The notes beneath the pieces are model-generated. The model did not search any database, was not told the origin of the DNA, and saw only the letters and a list, made by a program, of their open reading frames with translations. Below, piece by piece: positions 1-6,497 of a stretch of DNA of 6,624 nucleotides. The position numbers and the translations under genes are program-made. Source of the stretch: Alistipes sp. (GTDB lineage Bacteria > Bacteroidota > Bacteroidia > Bacteroidales > Rikenellaceae); NCBI GenBank assembly GCA_019422485.1, contig JAHZDG010000065.1:1-6624 (forward strand), written 5' to 3'. The first letter of the stretch is position 1; every line of letters starts with the position of its first letter.

Positions 1-1
1 A

Positions 2-637
2 CCTATGGTGGAGACTCCGAAAGTCGATGTTACTCCGCAATCAGACAGCCTGTCATCCGAGAAAACGGAGCCGGTTTCTCCCGTAGAAAATACCGATTCA
101 CAGACCATGGCCCTAACGGATCCTGTAGGGAAAGATGATCGTCCGTATCGATGGGCCATCAAAACCAATATAGCCTATTGGGCGGCAGCTGTTGCCAATA
201 TCGGAATCGAGTATAGTTTCGGTGATCACTATTCGATCGATATCCCCATTATTTATAGCCCTTATTCCGTGGCTCGGGATTACCAACTGCGTTTTTTGGC
301 GGTTCAACCCGAATTCCGGTATTGGTTGCGCAATCCGATGCAGGGCCATTTCTTCGGGGTGCATCTCAATGTTGGGGCCTTCAATATTGCCGTCGATTCC
401 AAAAATCGCTATCAATCTCCGGACGGTTTTTATGGCGTAGGGCTCAGTTATGGTTATATGCTGCCTTTCGCCCGCCATTGGGCAGCCGAGTTTACGGTCG
501 GTGCAGGGTATGTCCACACGAAATACGATAGTTTTTATAATATTCCGAATGGAGCCTGCTATGAGAAGGATGTTCCCTATAACTACTGGGGGCTTACCAA
601 AGTCGGAATCGGGTTGTTGTATAGATTCGGTAAATAA
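2..637 (+). CDS. DUF3575 domain protein, probable outer-membrane beta-barrel (5' partial)
   Basis: The reading frame is open to the left edge of the window. The first in-frame ATG (position 5) begins a Ser/Thr/Pro/Glu-rich stretch with no signal peptide, so this is probably the 3' part of a longer gene whose secretion signal lies outside. Numbering from that ATG, residues 1-47 look like a flexible linker. Residues 50-210 match what I recall of the DUF3575 family: 'WAIKTNIAYW' near residue 50, 'PEFRYWL' near 102-108, 'GVGLSYGYMLPFARHW' near 144-159, and a final 'GLLYRFG' strand. Alternating aromatic and polar residues suggest an outer-membrane beta-barrel. Genes of this family often sit beside fimbrillin genes in Bacteroidales, which fits the three lipoprotein genes that follow in the same operon. 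A role in surface display or assembly of the fimbrillins is inference; the biochemical function of the family is not known to me. Confidence 0.8.
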   Translation, partial: PMVETPKVDVTPQSDSLSSEKTEPVSPVENTDSQTMALTDPVGKDDRPYRWAIKTNIAYWAAAVANIGIEYSFGDHYSIDIPIIYSPYSVARDYQLRFLAVQPEFRYWLRNPMQGHFFGVHLNVGAFNIAVDSKNRYQSPDGFYGVGLSYGYMLPFARHWAAEFTVGAGYVHTKYDSFYNIPNGACYEKDVPYNYWGLTKVGIGLLYRFGK

Positions 638-651
638 GCACAAGAAGAGTT

Positions 652-1689
652 ATGAGAAAAGCAATCATATATATGATCGGGGTGATTCTTTGGGCGACGA
701 GTTGTGATTCGTCGATTATGGAATATCCCGAGGATGGAGGTGTCGATCCGACGAAAGTTCAGGTGGTTCTGACGTTTGCGGTGGATCCCTCTCTCGAACC
801 CTATTCGAAAGCAGAAGGGGCCGTCTCATCGGATGAAGCCTCGACGCATGATGTGCGTTGGATCGTCGAGATCTTTCGGGATGCCATTGAAGGGGAGCCT
901 GTCGAACGGCGCGTTTTGAGTGTTGATCCGGCGTTAGACGGAAATCATACCATGGAAGCGACTTTTGATCTCCATGCGGCGAAGTATCGGGTGGTGGCCT
1001 GGATGGACTATGTCGATGACGGCTCTACGGAGGATAAATATTATGCGGTTTCCTCGCTCTCTTCGATCCGTATTCCGGAAACGGAGGATTATATCGGGGA
1101 TGAAGACCATAAGGATACCTATGTGGGTAATCAAGAGCTCGATCTGACCGCTTATCGCGATCAATGGGGGCAAACGGTGGCACAGACCATTATGCTGGAG
1201 CGTCCCATGGCCAAGATCGAGTTTGTGACGACCGACTTGGATAAATTATTTGATGAGCTGACGTCACAAACCGCGTCGGGCCGAATGGTAGGGTCGAGAC
1301 CGGTCACCCGGGCCGATCTGGCATCATGGCAGGTCAGCGTGGAGTATGACGGTTATTTCCCTTCGGGTTTCAATGCCTATACCAATAAACCCAATGATGC
1401 ACGGGAAGGGGTTTCGTTTACCAGTTCGATGACGGCTTTGTCGGAGCAGGAGGCTCGCTTCGGAAGTGATTACATTTTTGTGAACGGCAGTGAATCGAAG
1501 GTGTACGTCAATCTGACCTTTCGGGATGATCAGGGGCAGGTGATGAATCAGGTGCGAGGCATTGAAGTGCCGATCGTTCGGGGGCAATTGACCCAGATTC
1601 GCGATGAGTTCCTGACGCAGAATTTTGCTCCCGGGATCGGGATCGATCCGGGTTTCGATGGAGAGATTGACTTTGTGATTCCAGACTAA
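652..1689 (+). CDS. Fimbrillin-like lipoprotein, DUF6562-type (first of three)
   Basis: The 345-residue protein starts 14 bases after the DUF3575 gene. Its N-terminus is a lipoprotein signal: basic 'MRK', a hydrophobic run, and lipobox 'WATSC' with the lipidated Cys at 18. The residues after Cys ('DSSIMEYPED') are a weak match to the Bacteroidota surface-export signal. The body looks like a DUF6562/fimbrillin-type beta-sandwich: a first strand near 36-44, 'VVAWMDYVDDG' at 114-124, 'YYAVSSL' at 130-136, 'MLERPMAKIEF' at 181-191, and the closing strand 'VPIVRGQLTQIRDEFLT' at 306-322. The tail 'GIDPGFDGEIDF' (330-341) is a C-terminal extension I associate with this family. A linker Lys in 'YSKAEG' (K53) lies where trypsin-like cleavage occurs in studied fimbrillins. 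The likely role is a subunit or accessory protein of a surface pilus; a FimB/Mfa2-type anchor is the alternative. The start is supported by the signal peptide, since no strong ribosome binding site is visible. Confidence 0.8.
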   Translation: MRKAIIYMIGVILWATSCDSSIMEYPEDGGVDPTKVQVVLTFAVDPSLEPYSKAEGAVSSDEASTHDVRWIVEIFRDAIEGEPVERRVLSVDPALDGNHTMEATFDLHAAKYRVVAWMDYVDDGSTEDKYYAVSSLSSIRIPETEDYIGDEDHKDTYVGNQELDLTAYRDQWGQTVAQTIMLERPMAKIEFVTTDLDKLFDELTSQTASGRMVGSRPVTRADLASWQVSVEYDGYFPSGFNAYTNKPNDAREGVSFTSSMTALSEQEARFGSDYIFVNGSESKVYVNLTFRDDQGQVMNQVRGIEVPIVRGQLTQIRDEFLTQNFAPGIGIDPGFDGEIDFVIPD

Positions 1690-1702
1690 AAATCTACAGA
1701 AT

Positions 1703-2515
1703 ATGAGAATTGCACGATATTTTTTATGGATTGGGATCCTGCTCGTTGGGGTTCTACAGGCAGGATGTCAGGCCGATCCGGAAACAACGCCTGGCCCTGA
1801 GTCGCAACCCGTGAAGGGTCTGGTGGCGATTCGGTCGCAGGTTGCTTTGGAAAACGAAGCCCATTCTTCATCGCTGCTCGTTGGAGGTACGAAAAGCGAT
1901 AACGACGAAACTTTGGTGTATACCCTGGAGGTTTGGTCTCGGGAGACGAATCCTCGTTGTATGTTGCGCAAGACGGTGAATGGCAGTATGACGGAGGGGG
2001 TGCAACTGGAGATCGCTCTGATTCCGGGGAGTTATGATTTTTTGTTGTGGGCCGATTATGGAAATGGGCGTTATCTGACAACGAACTTGCGGGAGGTGAC
2101 AGTCGTAACTGACTCTTATCGTACGGATGCGAAGCATGATGCTTTCGCATGTGCTCAGCAAGTGGAGTGGGAGGTAAATGCGGTTTGCCAAGCCATTTTG
2201 AAACGCCCGGTAGCTCGAATTCATCTCCAGAACGCCGAGGCGTTTGATCAGGCGAGTGAGGTCTCGATGATTTATGACGAGATGTATACGGTGTATGATG
2301 TATTGACCGGTGAAGTTTCAGAACCTCGGCAAGGGGTGTCGGTTTCTTGTCCGGCGACGACGGTCGGCTCTGCGCTGATCGGGGAGGATTTTCTGTTTGT
2401 CCCGGCAGGGAAAGAGACGGTGTCGTTGTCTGTGTCGGTGGATAATGTCACGAAAGCGCTGGAAGATGTTCCGGTAAAATCCAATTATAATACGAATGTA
2501 ACTTGTTCATTTTAA
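1703..2515 (+). CDS. Short fimbrillin-like lipoprotein, DUF6562-type (second of three)
   Basis: This 270-residue protein begins 13 bases after the preceding gene. The signal peptide is 'MRIARYF' plus a hydrophobic segment with lipobox 'LQAGC' (Cys22), followed by 'QADPETTPGP', which resembles a surface-export signal only in part. Family blocks are clear: 'YDFLLWADYGNG' at 111-122, 'ILKRPVARIHL' at 165-175, 'YDVLTGE' at 198-204, and the closing strand 'VPVKSNYNTNV' at 256-266. The protein ends four residues after that strand, so it lacks the roughly 25-residue tail of the first paralogue and the large extension of the third. A 'GGTKSD' segment (K64) marks a possible protease-sensitive linker. 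It has five cysteines besides the lipidated one (86, 150, 162, 216, 268), more than the first paralogue, which shows none. Probable surface or pilus component; the exact role is not shown. Confidence 0.78.
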   Translation: MRIARYFLWIGILLVGVLQAGCQADPETTPGPESQPVKGLVAIRSQVALENEAHSSSLLVGGTKSDNDETLVYTLEVWSRETNPRCMLRKTVNGSMTEGVQLEIALIPGSYDFLLWADYGNGRYLTTNLREVTVVTDSYRTDAKHDAFACAQQVEWEVNAVCQAILKRPVARIHLQNAEAFDQASEVSMIYDEMYTVYDVLTGEVSEPRQGVSVSCPATTVGSALIGEDFLFVPAGKETVSLSVSVDNVTKALEDVPVKSNYNTNVTCSF

Positions 2516-2521
2516 TAGTAG

Positions 2522-5074
2522 ATGCGTCATATGAAAAAGATAGTACGTTTATTCCTGTTTGTTAGTTTGTTTTCGGGCTTGATCTCCTGTCAAAAAGACG
2601 AGAATACGTTCAAGGGGCAGGGTGAAACATCCACCTTGACAGTGACGATCCCTCAGGGCATCGCAACGAAGGCGGCCGATGATTATGGGCAGGGAGCCCA
2701 GATTAATCGTTGTATTCTGGAGATATATCGGGACGGTCAGTTGTATGGAGAGCGTCAGGTGGTTGCCGTGACGGGCTCTAAGGCTACCTTCAGTGGATTG
2801 CGTTTGATTACCTCTCAGACGTATGATTTTGTGCTGTGGGCTGACTGCGGCGAGGGGACGGCCGATAAGTATTACAACACGACGGACTTGACAGCTGTTA
2901 CGGTGAATGCGGCCAATAAGGTGTATACCGGCAACGATGACGGTTTCGATGCCTTTTATGCCAAAGAAACGTATGAGGTTACCGGTAATTTTTCCGAGGA
3001 GATTACCTTGAAACGACCGTTTGGGCAGTTGAATGTGAAGACGAATGATTTGTTCTCGATTACCCATGAGGATCTTCGACCTGCCCAGGTTAAGGTTGCG
3101 TTTGGGTCGATCCCTACGACGTTCAATGTGTTGACCGGAGAGGCGGGTGAGCCTAAGGCTGTTACTTATGTGGCCCCGATTGAGGATGCGGCGACGGGAG
3201 CGTTGACGGTCGATTATCTGTTGGCGACTCCGGAACAGGCCGAACTGGCAGATTTTTCAATGACCTTCCTGGCTGCCGACGGTACGGAAATTGCAACCAA
3301 CGACCGTTTTCGCAATATTCCGATTCGGCGCAATTATCGGACCAATGTTTCTGGAAATCTGGTGACCCTGCAAGGCGAACTCAATGTGACGATCGATGCA
3401 GAGTTTACGAAACCCGACATAGAAGATTATCCGGAACTTCGGTCTGTATTGGCGAACGGAGGACTCTGTGTTTTGTCGCAGGATGTTGAGATTACGGCTC
3501 CTTTAGTGGTGGAAGGTGATAAGACGGTTGAAATCAATTTGAATGGTCACGATATTATTAATACCACGTCTTTGCCGGATGGATCATATGGAAATACAAC
3601 GGTCTTTGAAGTGAAAGGGGAGGCTGTGTTGAATATCAAAGGCGATGGTAATGTTCAAGCGATTGGAACCAACCCGAATGAAGACGGATACCGTATGGCC
3701 GTATATGCTTATGGCGATTCGAAAATCAATATCTATGGGGGTAACTTCTTTAATGATCAAGATTATAACGACCATAATGCCCAGCTGGATCTCATTTATG
3801 CGGACGAGAATGCGGTTGTCAATATTTATGGGGGGCGATTCGAGTCGGCTTGTGCCAACAGCAGCGGTTATTGGGTGTTGAATCTGAAGGATAACTCGAA
3901 TGCCGCCATCAATGTGTACGGGGGGACGTTTGTGAATTTCGATCCTTCGAACGCCAAAACGGAAAATCCGGTGAAAGACTTTGTGGTGCCTACCTCGACC
4001 ACGGTGAAAATCAGCGAAACGCCGGCACCTTACGGTACTTATGAAGTTGTTCCGGAAGGAGGACATGTCAGTGTCCCGATTGAGGTGGCGGATGCCGAAA
4101 GTCTGATCGAGGCCTTGTCCAGTCCGGTGGTGGAGCAGATTGTGGTGGCAGCCGATATGGATCTTCGTGAAGCGACGCTCGAAGACCTGACTTTTTCGGA
4201 ATATAAAACCCTTGAGATCGAAGAAGGGGTAACCATTCAATTGGGAAACCAAAATCGTCTGACGGCGAAAAACGGACTTGCTTTGATCGGGAAGGGCACC
4301 ATAGACAATACCTCGGAGGATAATAGTGATCTTGGGCAAGGTGGACGGCAAAAATCATTGATTCATGTGGAATCCGGGGATTGTATTGTTGAGGGGGTTA
4401 CCTTGATTAATGATCCTGCTTATCATTGGCATGGGAGTGCGCCCGACTATCCGTATAACAGTGCGGCTATTTCCTATTGGAATGATGCGAATCTTACGAT
4501 CAATAATGCCCGGATTATTTCCGGAGAATTTACCCTTTGTGGAATGGGACGAGATAGTGCATCTGGTGAAATTACCTTGAGTAACAGTTATTTTGAGTCT
4601 ACTTCTTCCAATAAAAATAATGGAAAGAATTCGGCGTATGCGATGCGTTTGTACGGATCGAAAATTAGAATTGATGATTGTGAAGTTAAAGGTATTCAAG
4701 GTGGAATTTCCATTGAAGGTTGTCAGGATGCCCTGATTAATGGCGGTAAATACTATACGGTAAATACGCCGGGGCAAACGGACTCTTTCTATCCGCTCTA
4801 TATAACCAATGGCGCTGTCGTTACCATCACGGATGGAGAGTTTTCGGCTGCCAACGATTGGTCCGGAGGTTTGGCGGAAGGAACCAGTGCAGTGGTTTCA
4901 GGAGACAATGATGTGAATCTGCCGACAGGAAGTGTGATTCTGCAGGGAGGTCAATTTAGTGGTAAAGCTTATAATCATGTCACCAAAACGGCCTACGAAC
5001 CTGCCAGTGGCTACGAATGGCAAGCCTTAACCGGAAGTGGTGATTTGAAGTGGGAGGTTGTCGCTGTGCAATAG
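2522..5074 (+). CDS. Fimbrillin-like lipoprotein fused to two beta-helix modules; candidate surface adhesin
   Basis: This 850-residue protein starts 6 bases after the previous stop. ATG at 2531 ('MKKIVRL') is an equally good start, and neither has a clear ribosome binding site. Lipobox 'LISC' places the lipidated Cys at 23, followed by 'QKDEN', a good match to the Bacteroidota signal for export to the cell surface. Residues 35-295 form a DUF6562-like domain: 'YDFVLWADCGEG' at 101-112, 'ITLKRPFGQLNV' at 161-172, 'FNVLTGEAGEP' at 201-211 and the closing strand 'IPIRRNYRTNVSG' at 266-278. Residues 302-515 and 523-850 look like two right-handed beta-helix modules, rich in Asn, Gly and short hydrophobic strands. 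The first has three 'I/V-N-I/V-Y-G-G-x-F' rungs near 402-410, 433-440 and 463-470; the second has similar turns near 740, 770 and 808. I see no evident enzyme active site. The domain order suggests an exposed adhesin or pilus-tip subunit, but a polysaccharide-binding or degrading role remains possible. Confidence 0.82.
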   Translation: MRHMKKIVRLFLFVSLFSGLISCQKDENTFKGQGETSTLTVTIPQGIATKAADDYGQGAQINRCILEIYRDGQLYGERQVVAVTGSKATFSGLRLITSQTYDFVLWADCGEGTADKYYNTTDLTAVTVNAANKVYTGNDDGFDAFYAKETYEVTGNFSEEITLKRPFGQLNVKTNDLFSITHEDLRPAQVKVAFGSIPTTFNVLTGEAGEPKAVTYVAPIEDAATGALTVDYLLATPEQAELADFSMTFLAADGTEIATNDRFRNIPIRRNYRTNVSGNLVTLQGELNVTIDAEFTKPDIEDYPELRSVLANGGLCVLSQDVEITAPLVVEGDKTVEINLNGHDIINTTSLPDGSYGNTTVFEVKGEAVLNIKGDGNVQAIGTNPNEDGYRMAVYAYGDSKINIYGGNFFNDQDYNDHNAQLDLIYADENAVVNIYGGRFESACANSSGYWVLNLKDNSNAAINVYGGTFVNFDPSNAKTENPVKDFVVPTSTTVKISETPAPYGTYEVVPEGGHVSVPIEVADAESLIEALSSPVVEQIVVAADMDLREATLEDLTFSEYKTLEIEEGVTIQLGNQNRLTAKNGLALIGKGTIDNTSEDNSDLGQGGRQKSLIHVESGDCIVEGVTLINDPAYHWHGSAPDYPYNSAAISYWNDANLTINNARIISGEFTLCGMGRDSASGEITLSNSYFESTSSNKNNGKNSAYAMRLYGSKIRIDDCEVKGIQGGISIEGCQDALINGGKYYTVNTPGQTDSFYPLYITNGAVVTITDGEFSAANDWSGGLAEGTSAVVSGDNDVNLPTGSVILQGGQFSGKAYNHVTKTAYEPASGYEWQALTGSGDLKWEVVAVQ
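3725..3931 (+). repeat. Three protein-level beta-helix rungs with a 'YGG' motif
   Basis: Within the large lipoprotein, the motifs 'INIYGGNFF', 'VNIYGGRFE' and 'INVYGGTFV' recur with their Tyr at residues 405, 436 and 466, a spacing of 31 and 30 residues. At DNA level the core is 'aat-(atc/att/gtg)-tat/tac-ggg-gg', so the copies are similar but not identical. Each is preceded by a short segment with 'D' and 'N/S' ('AYGDSK', 'YADENA', 'LKDNSN'). This is the pattern expected of stacked coils of a right-handed beta-helix, where the Gly pair makes the turn and the hydrophobic residues line the core. Confidence 0.7.
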
Positions 5075-5104
5075 TCGAAATCTTTCAGTTTATTGGTAAA
5101 TAAC

Positions 5105-5149
5105 ATCGAACCGGGGACGACATCGACGCTTCCCGGTTCGATTGTTTTT
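5105..5149 (+). terminator. Rho-independent terminator of the fimbrillin operon
   Basis: A perfect 11-base-pair stem (ATCGAACCGGG at 5105-5115 with CCCGGTTCGAT at 5132-5142) closes a 16-base loop and is followed by TGTTTTT. It lies 30 bases after the stop codon of the large lipoprotein gene, the expected place for the end of the operon transcript. Confidence 0.8.
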
Positions 5150-5162
5150 GTGCGGTCTTATA

Positions 5163-5202
5163 AAAAATGCAACGGTCCAGAAAGTTGAACCGTTGCATTT
5201 TT
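5163..5202. terminator. Bidirectional terminator between convergent operons
   Basis: A perfect 14-base-pair stem (5163-5176 with 5189-5202, core ATGCAACGGT / ACCGTTGCAT) closes a 12-base loop. The left arm begins with an A run and the right arm ends in five T, so the structure reads as hairpin plus U tract on both strands. It lies 41 bases beyond the stop of the leftward threonine dehydrogenase gene and probably ends that transcript, while backing up the rightward terminator. Confidence 0.75.
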
Positions 5203-5243
5203 AGATATTCCGTGAGCGGAGAACCACTCTTGTGAGAAAAGGA

Positions 5244-6200
5244 TTAGATCAATCCTTTGGCTTTCTTTTCTTTGATTTTTTCCATCATATCGGCAGACAT
5301 GCTGGGCAGATCCCATTTGGGTTTCCAACCCCATTCTTCGCGGGCGCAGGTGTCGTCCAGTGAGTTGGGCCAGCTGCGAGCGATCGCTTCTTTGACCGGA
5401 TCCACTTGGTAATCCATCGTGAATTCGGGCATCAGTTTTTTAACTTCGTTGCAGATGATTTCAGGCGTGAAGCTCATGGAGGCGATGTTGAAGCTGTTGC
5501 GGTGGATCAGTTTGTCAGGATTGGCTTCCATCAACTGAACGCAGGCGTTCAAGGCATCCGGCATATACATCATGTCCATGTAGACATCCGAAGGTACGGG
5601 GCAAGTGAAATGACCGGTTTTAACCGCTTCATAGAAGATTTCTACGGCATAATCGGTGGTTCCGCCGCCCGGCAGGGTCAGGCTCGAGATCAACCCCGGG
5701 AAACGTACGCTGCGGGTATCTACTCCGAAGCGCGTGTGGTAGTAATCGCTAATCAATTCACCGGTTACTTTGCATACCCCGTAAATGGTAGTGGGGCGCA
5801 TGATGGTATCTTGAGGAGTTTTGTCCTGAGGAGTCGAAGGACCGAAAGCGCCGATCGAACTGGGCGTGAAGAGGGCGCAACCACATTCACGAGCGATTTC
5901 CAGGGAGTTCATCAGGGCTCCGATGTTGATTTCCCAAGCTTTCTGGGGGATTTTTTCGCCCGTAGCGCTCAGCAAAGCCACCAAGTTGAAAATGGTGTCG
6001 ATTTTGTACTTTTTGACGAGGTCGGCGTAGGCCTGAGCGTCCAAAGCGTTCAGTACATGAAAGGGACCGGTTTCCGCCAGACTTTCCACGTCCCGCATAT
6101 CGGTAGCCACCACATTGCTCCCGCCATAAATGCTACGTAAAAGAGCGGTCAATTCGGATCCGATTTGTCCGCCGGCACCGATAATCAGTATTCTTTTCAT
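5244..6200 (-). CDS. tdh: L-threonine 3-dehydrogenase, short-chain (epimerase-like) type
   Basis: This 318-residue cytoplasmic enzyme of the extended short-chain dehydrogenase family is expected to oxidise L-threonine to 2-amino-3-ketobutyrate with NAD+ (EC 1.1.1.103). Visible features are the Rossmann motif 'IGAGGQIG' (7-14), an acidic residue that favours NAD (D34 in 'VATDMRD'), 'NLVALLSA' (72-79), the active-site Ser region 'TPSSIGAFGP' (112-121), and the catalytic pair Y140/K144 in 'YGVCK'. The blocks 'GGGTTDYAVEIFYEA' (178-192), 'YMDMMYMPDAL' (207-217) and 'SWPNSLDD' (276-283) separate threonine dehydrogenases of this type from sugar epimerases. Length is normal and no key residue is missing. 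The start is fixed by 'MKRILIIGAGG', and its ATG overlaps the stop of the upstream small membrane protein gene (ATGA). The next pathway enzyme, glycine C-acetyltransferase (kbl), is not in the window. A general sugar-nucleotide epimerase is the alternative but fits less well. Confidence 0.93.
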   Translation of the reverse strand: MKRILIIGAGGQIGSELTALLRSIYGGSNVVATDMRDVESLAETGPFHVLNALDAQAYADLVKKYKIDTIFNLVALLSATGEKIPQKAWEINIGALMNSLEIARECGCALFTPSSIGAFGPSTPQDKTPQDTIMRPTTIYGVCKVTGELISDYYHTRFGVDTRSVRFPGLISSLTLPGGGTTDYAVEIFYEAVKTGHFTCPVPSDVYMDMMYMPDALNACVQLMEANPDKLIHRNSFNIASMSFTPEIICNEVKKLMPEFTMDYQVDPVKEAIARSWPNSLDDTCAREEWGWKPKWDLPSMSADMMEKIKEKKAKGLI

Positions 6201-6403
6201 GATTGTTTATTATTTTTTTCTAATTGTTTGAGTAGTGTCCAGGAAAGTGCTGCCAAATAGATGTTGACAATCACGATGACTCCGAGAGTCATGCCGAGAT
6301 AAAAGCTTAGCGGTCTGAGAATCAGTAGCAACATGATGATCTCGAACAGGAAGATACCGACTAATAGACCGATGAGAATTTTTATCTTTTTTGCGTTTTC
6401 CAT
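6197..6403 (-). CDS. Small two-helix membrane protein, coupled to tdh
   Basis: This 68-residue protein has no family I recognise. Two hydrophobic segments are clear, about residues 9-29 and 34-56, separated by a short 'RPLS' turn. Lysines at the N-terminus ('ENAKKIK') and a polar, basic C-terminus ('KQLEKNNKQS') suggest that both ends face the cytoplasm. A Glu (E21) lies inside the first helix, which is unusual for a simple anchor. Its stop overlaps the start of the threonine dehydrogenase gene by 4 bases (ATGA), so the two are probably transcribed together and may be translationally coupled. The start lies about 25 bases after a plausible -7 promoter element. The tight overlap and the membrane-protein composition support a real gene; no function can be given. 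Confidence 0.72.
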   Translation of the reverse strand: MENAKKIKILIGLLVGIFLFEIIMLLLILRPLSFYLGMTLGVIVIVNIYLAALSWTLLKQLEKNNKQS

Positions 6404-6429
6404 GAGCGTTAAACTTGGATTTGGCAGCC

Positions 6430-6461
6430 CAAAGGTAAATATTTTCCGGAAAAAATGCAGA
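6430..6461 (-). promoter_or_regulatory. Probable promoter of the small membrane protein-tdh operon
   Basis: On the minus strand TACCTTTG (6437-6430) matches the Bacteroidota -7 consensus TAnnTTTG exactly. A 20-base spacer leads back to TCTG (6461-6458), one mismatch from the TTTG -33 element. The predicted transcript start, near 6423, would leave a leader of about 20 bases before the ATG at 6403. Confidence 0.5.
6442..6453. promoter_or_regulatory. Perfect 12-base palindrome, possible operator
   Basis: TTTTCCGGAAAA is a perfect inverted repeat. It falls between the -33 and -7 elements of the leftward promoter and about 14 bases upstream of the -33 element of the rightward tRNA promoter, a position where a bound dimeric protein could affect one or both. 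No regulator can be named from the sequence, and a chance palindrome in an A/T-rich region is possible. Confidence 0.3.
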
Positions 6462-6466
6462 TAGTT

Positions 6467-6497
6467 TTTGTAAATTAAAAAAAGATTTCTACTTTTG
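6467..6497 (+). promoter_or_regulatory. Promoter of the tRNA-Tyr transcript
   Basis: TTTG (6467-6470), a 19-base spacer and TACTTTTG (6490-6497) match the Bacteroidota sigma consensus TTTG / TAnnTTTG completely. The predicted start near 6503-6505 gives a leader of roughly 37 bases before the mature tRNA. The leader holds a small possible hairpin (GAACG 6509-6513 with CGTTC 6520-6524). Confidence 0.72.

Noticed and set aside
3725..3931. Spaced similar motifs considered as a CRISPR or DNA repeat array
   Set aside because: The repeats are in frame, differ at synonymous positions and encode beta-helix rungs, so they are protein repeats rather than a DNA array.
3584..4351. Long open frame antisense to the large lipoprotein gene (255 codons, minus strand)
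   Set aside because: It is rich in Arg, His and Ile and lacks any recognisable domain, signal or operon context. It mirrors codon use of the clearly coding opposite strand.
5105..5202. Paired inverted repeats considered as insertion-sequence ends or an attachment site
   Set aside because: The two hairpins have unrelated sequences, no transposase or integrase gene is nearby, and both sit just past stop codons in the position of terminators.
5406..6140. Open frame of 244 codons on the plus strand opposite tdh
   Set aside because: The opposite strand encodes a full-length enzyme with all its motifs. The plus-strand product looks like a shadow translation, with no family features and no promoter.
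5244..6200. Assignment as a UDP-glucose 4-epimerase or other sugar-nucleotide enzyme
   Set aside because: The fold is shared, but the 'ALLSA', 'PSSIGAFGP', 'GGGTTDYAVEIFYEA' and 'SWPNSLDD' blocks are those of short-chain L-threonine dehydrogenases.
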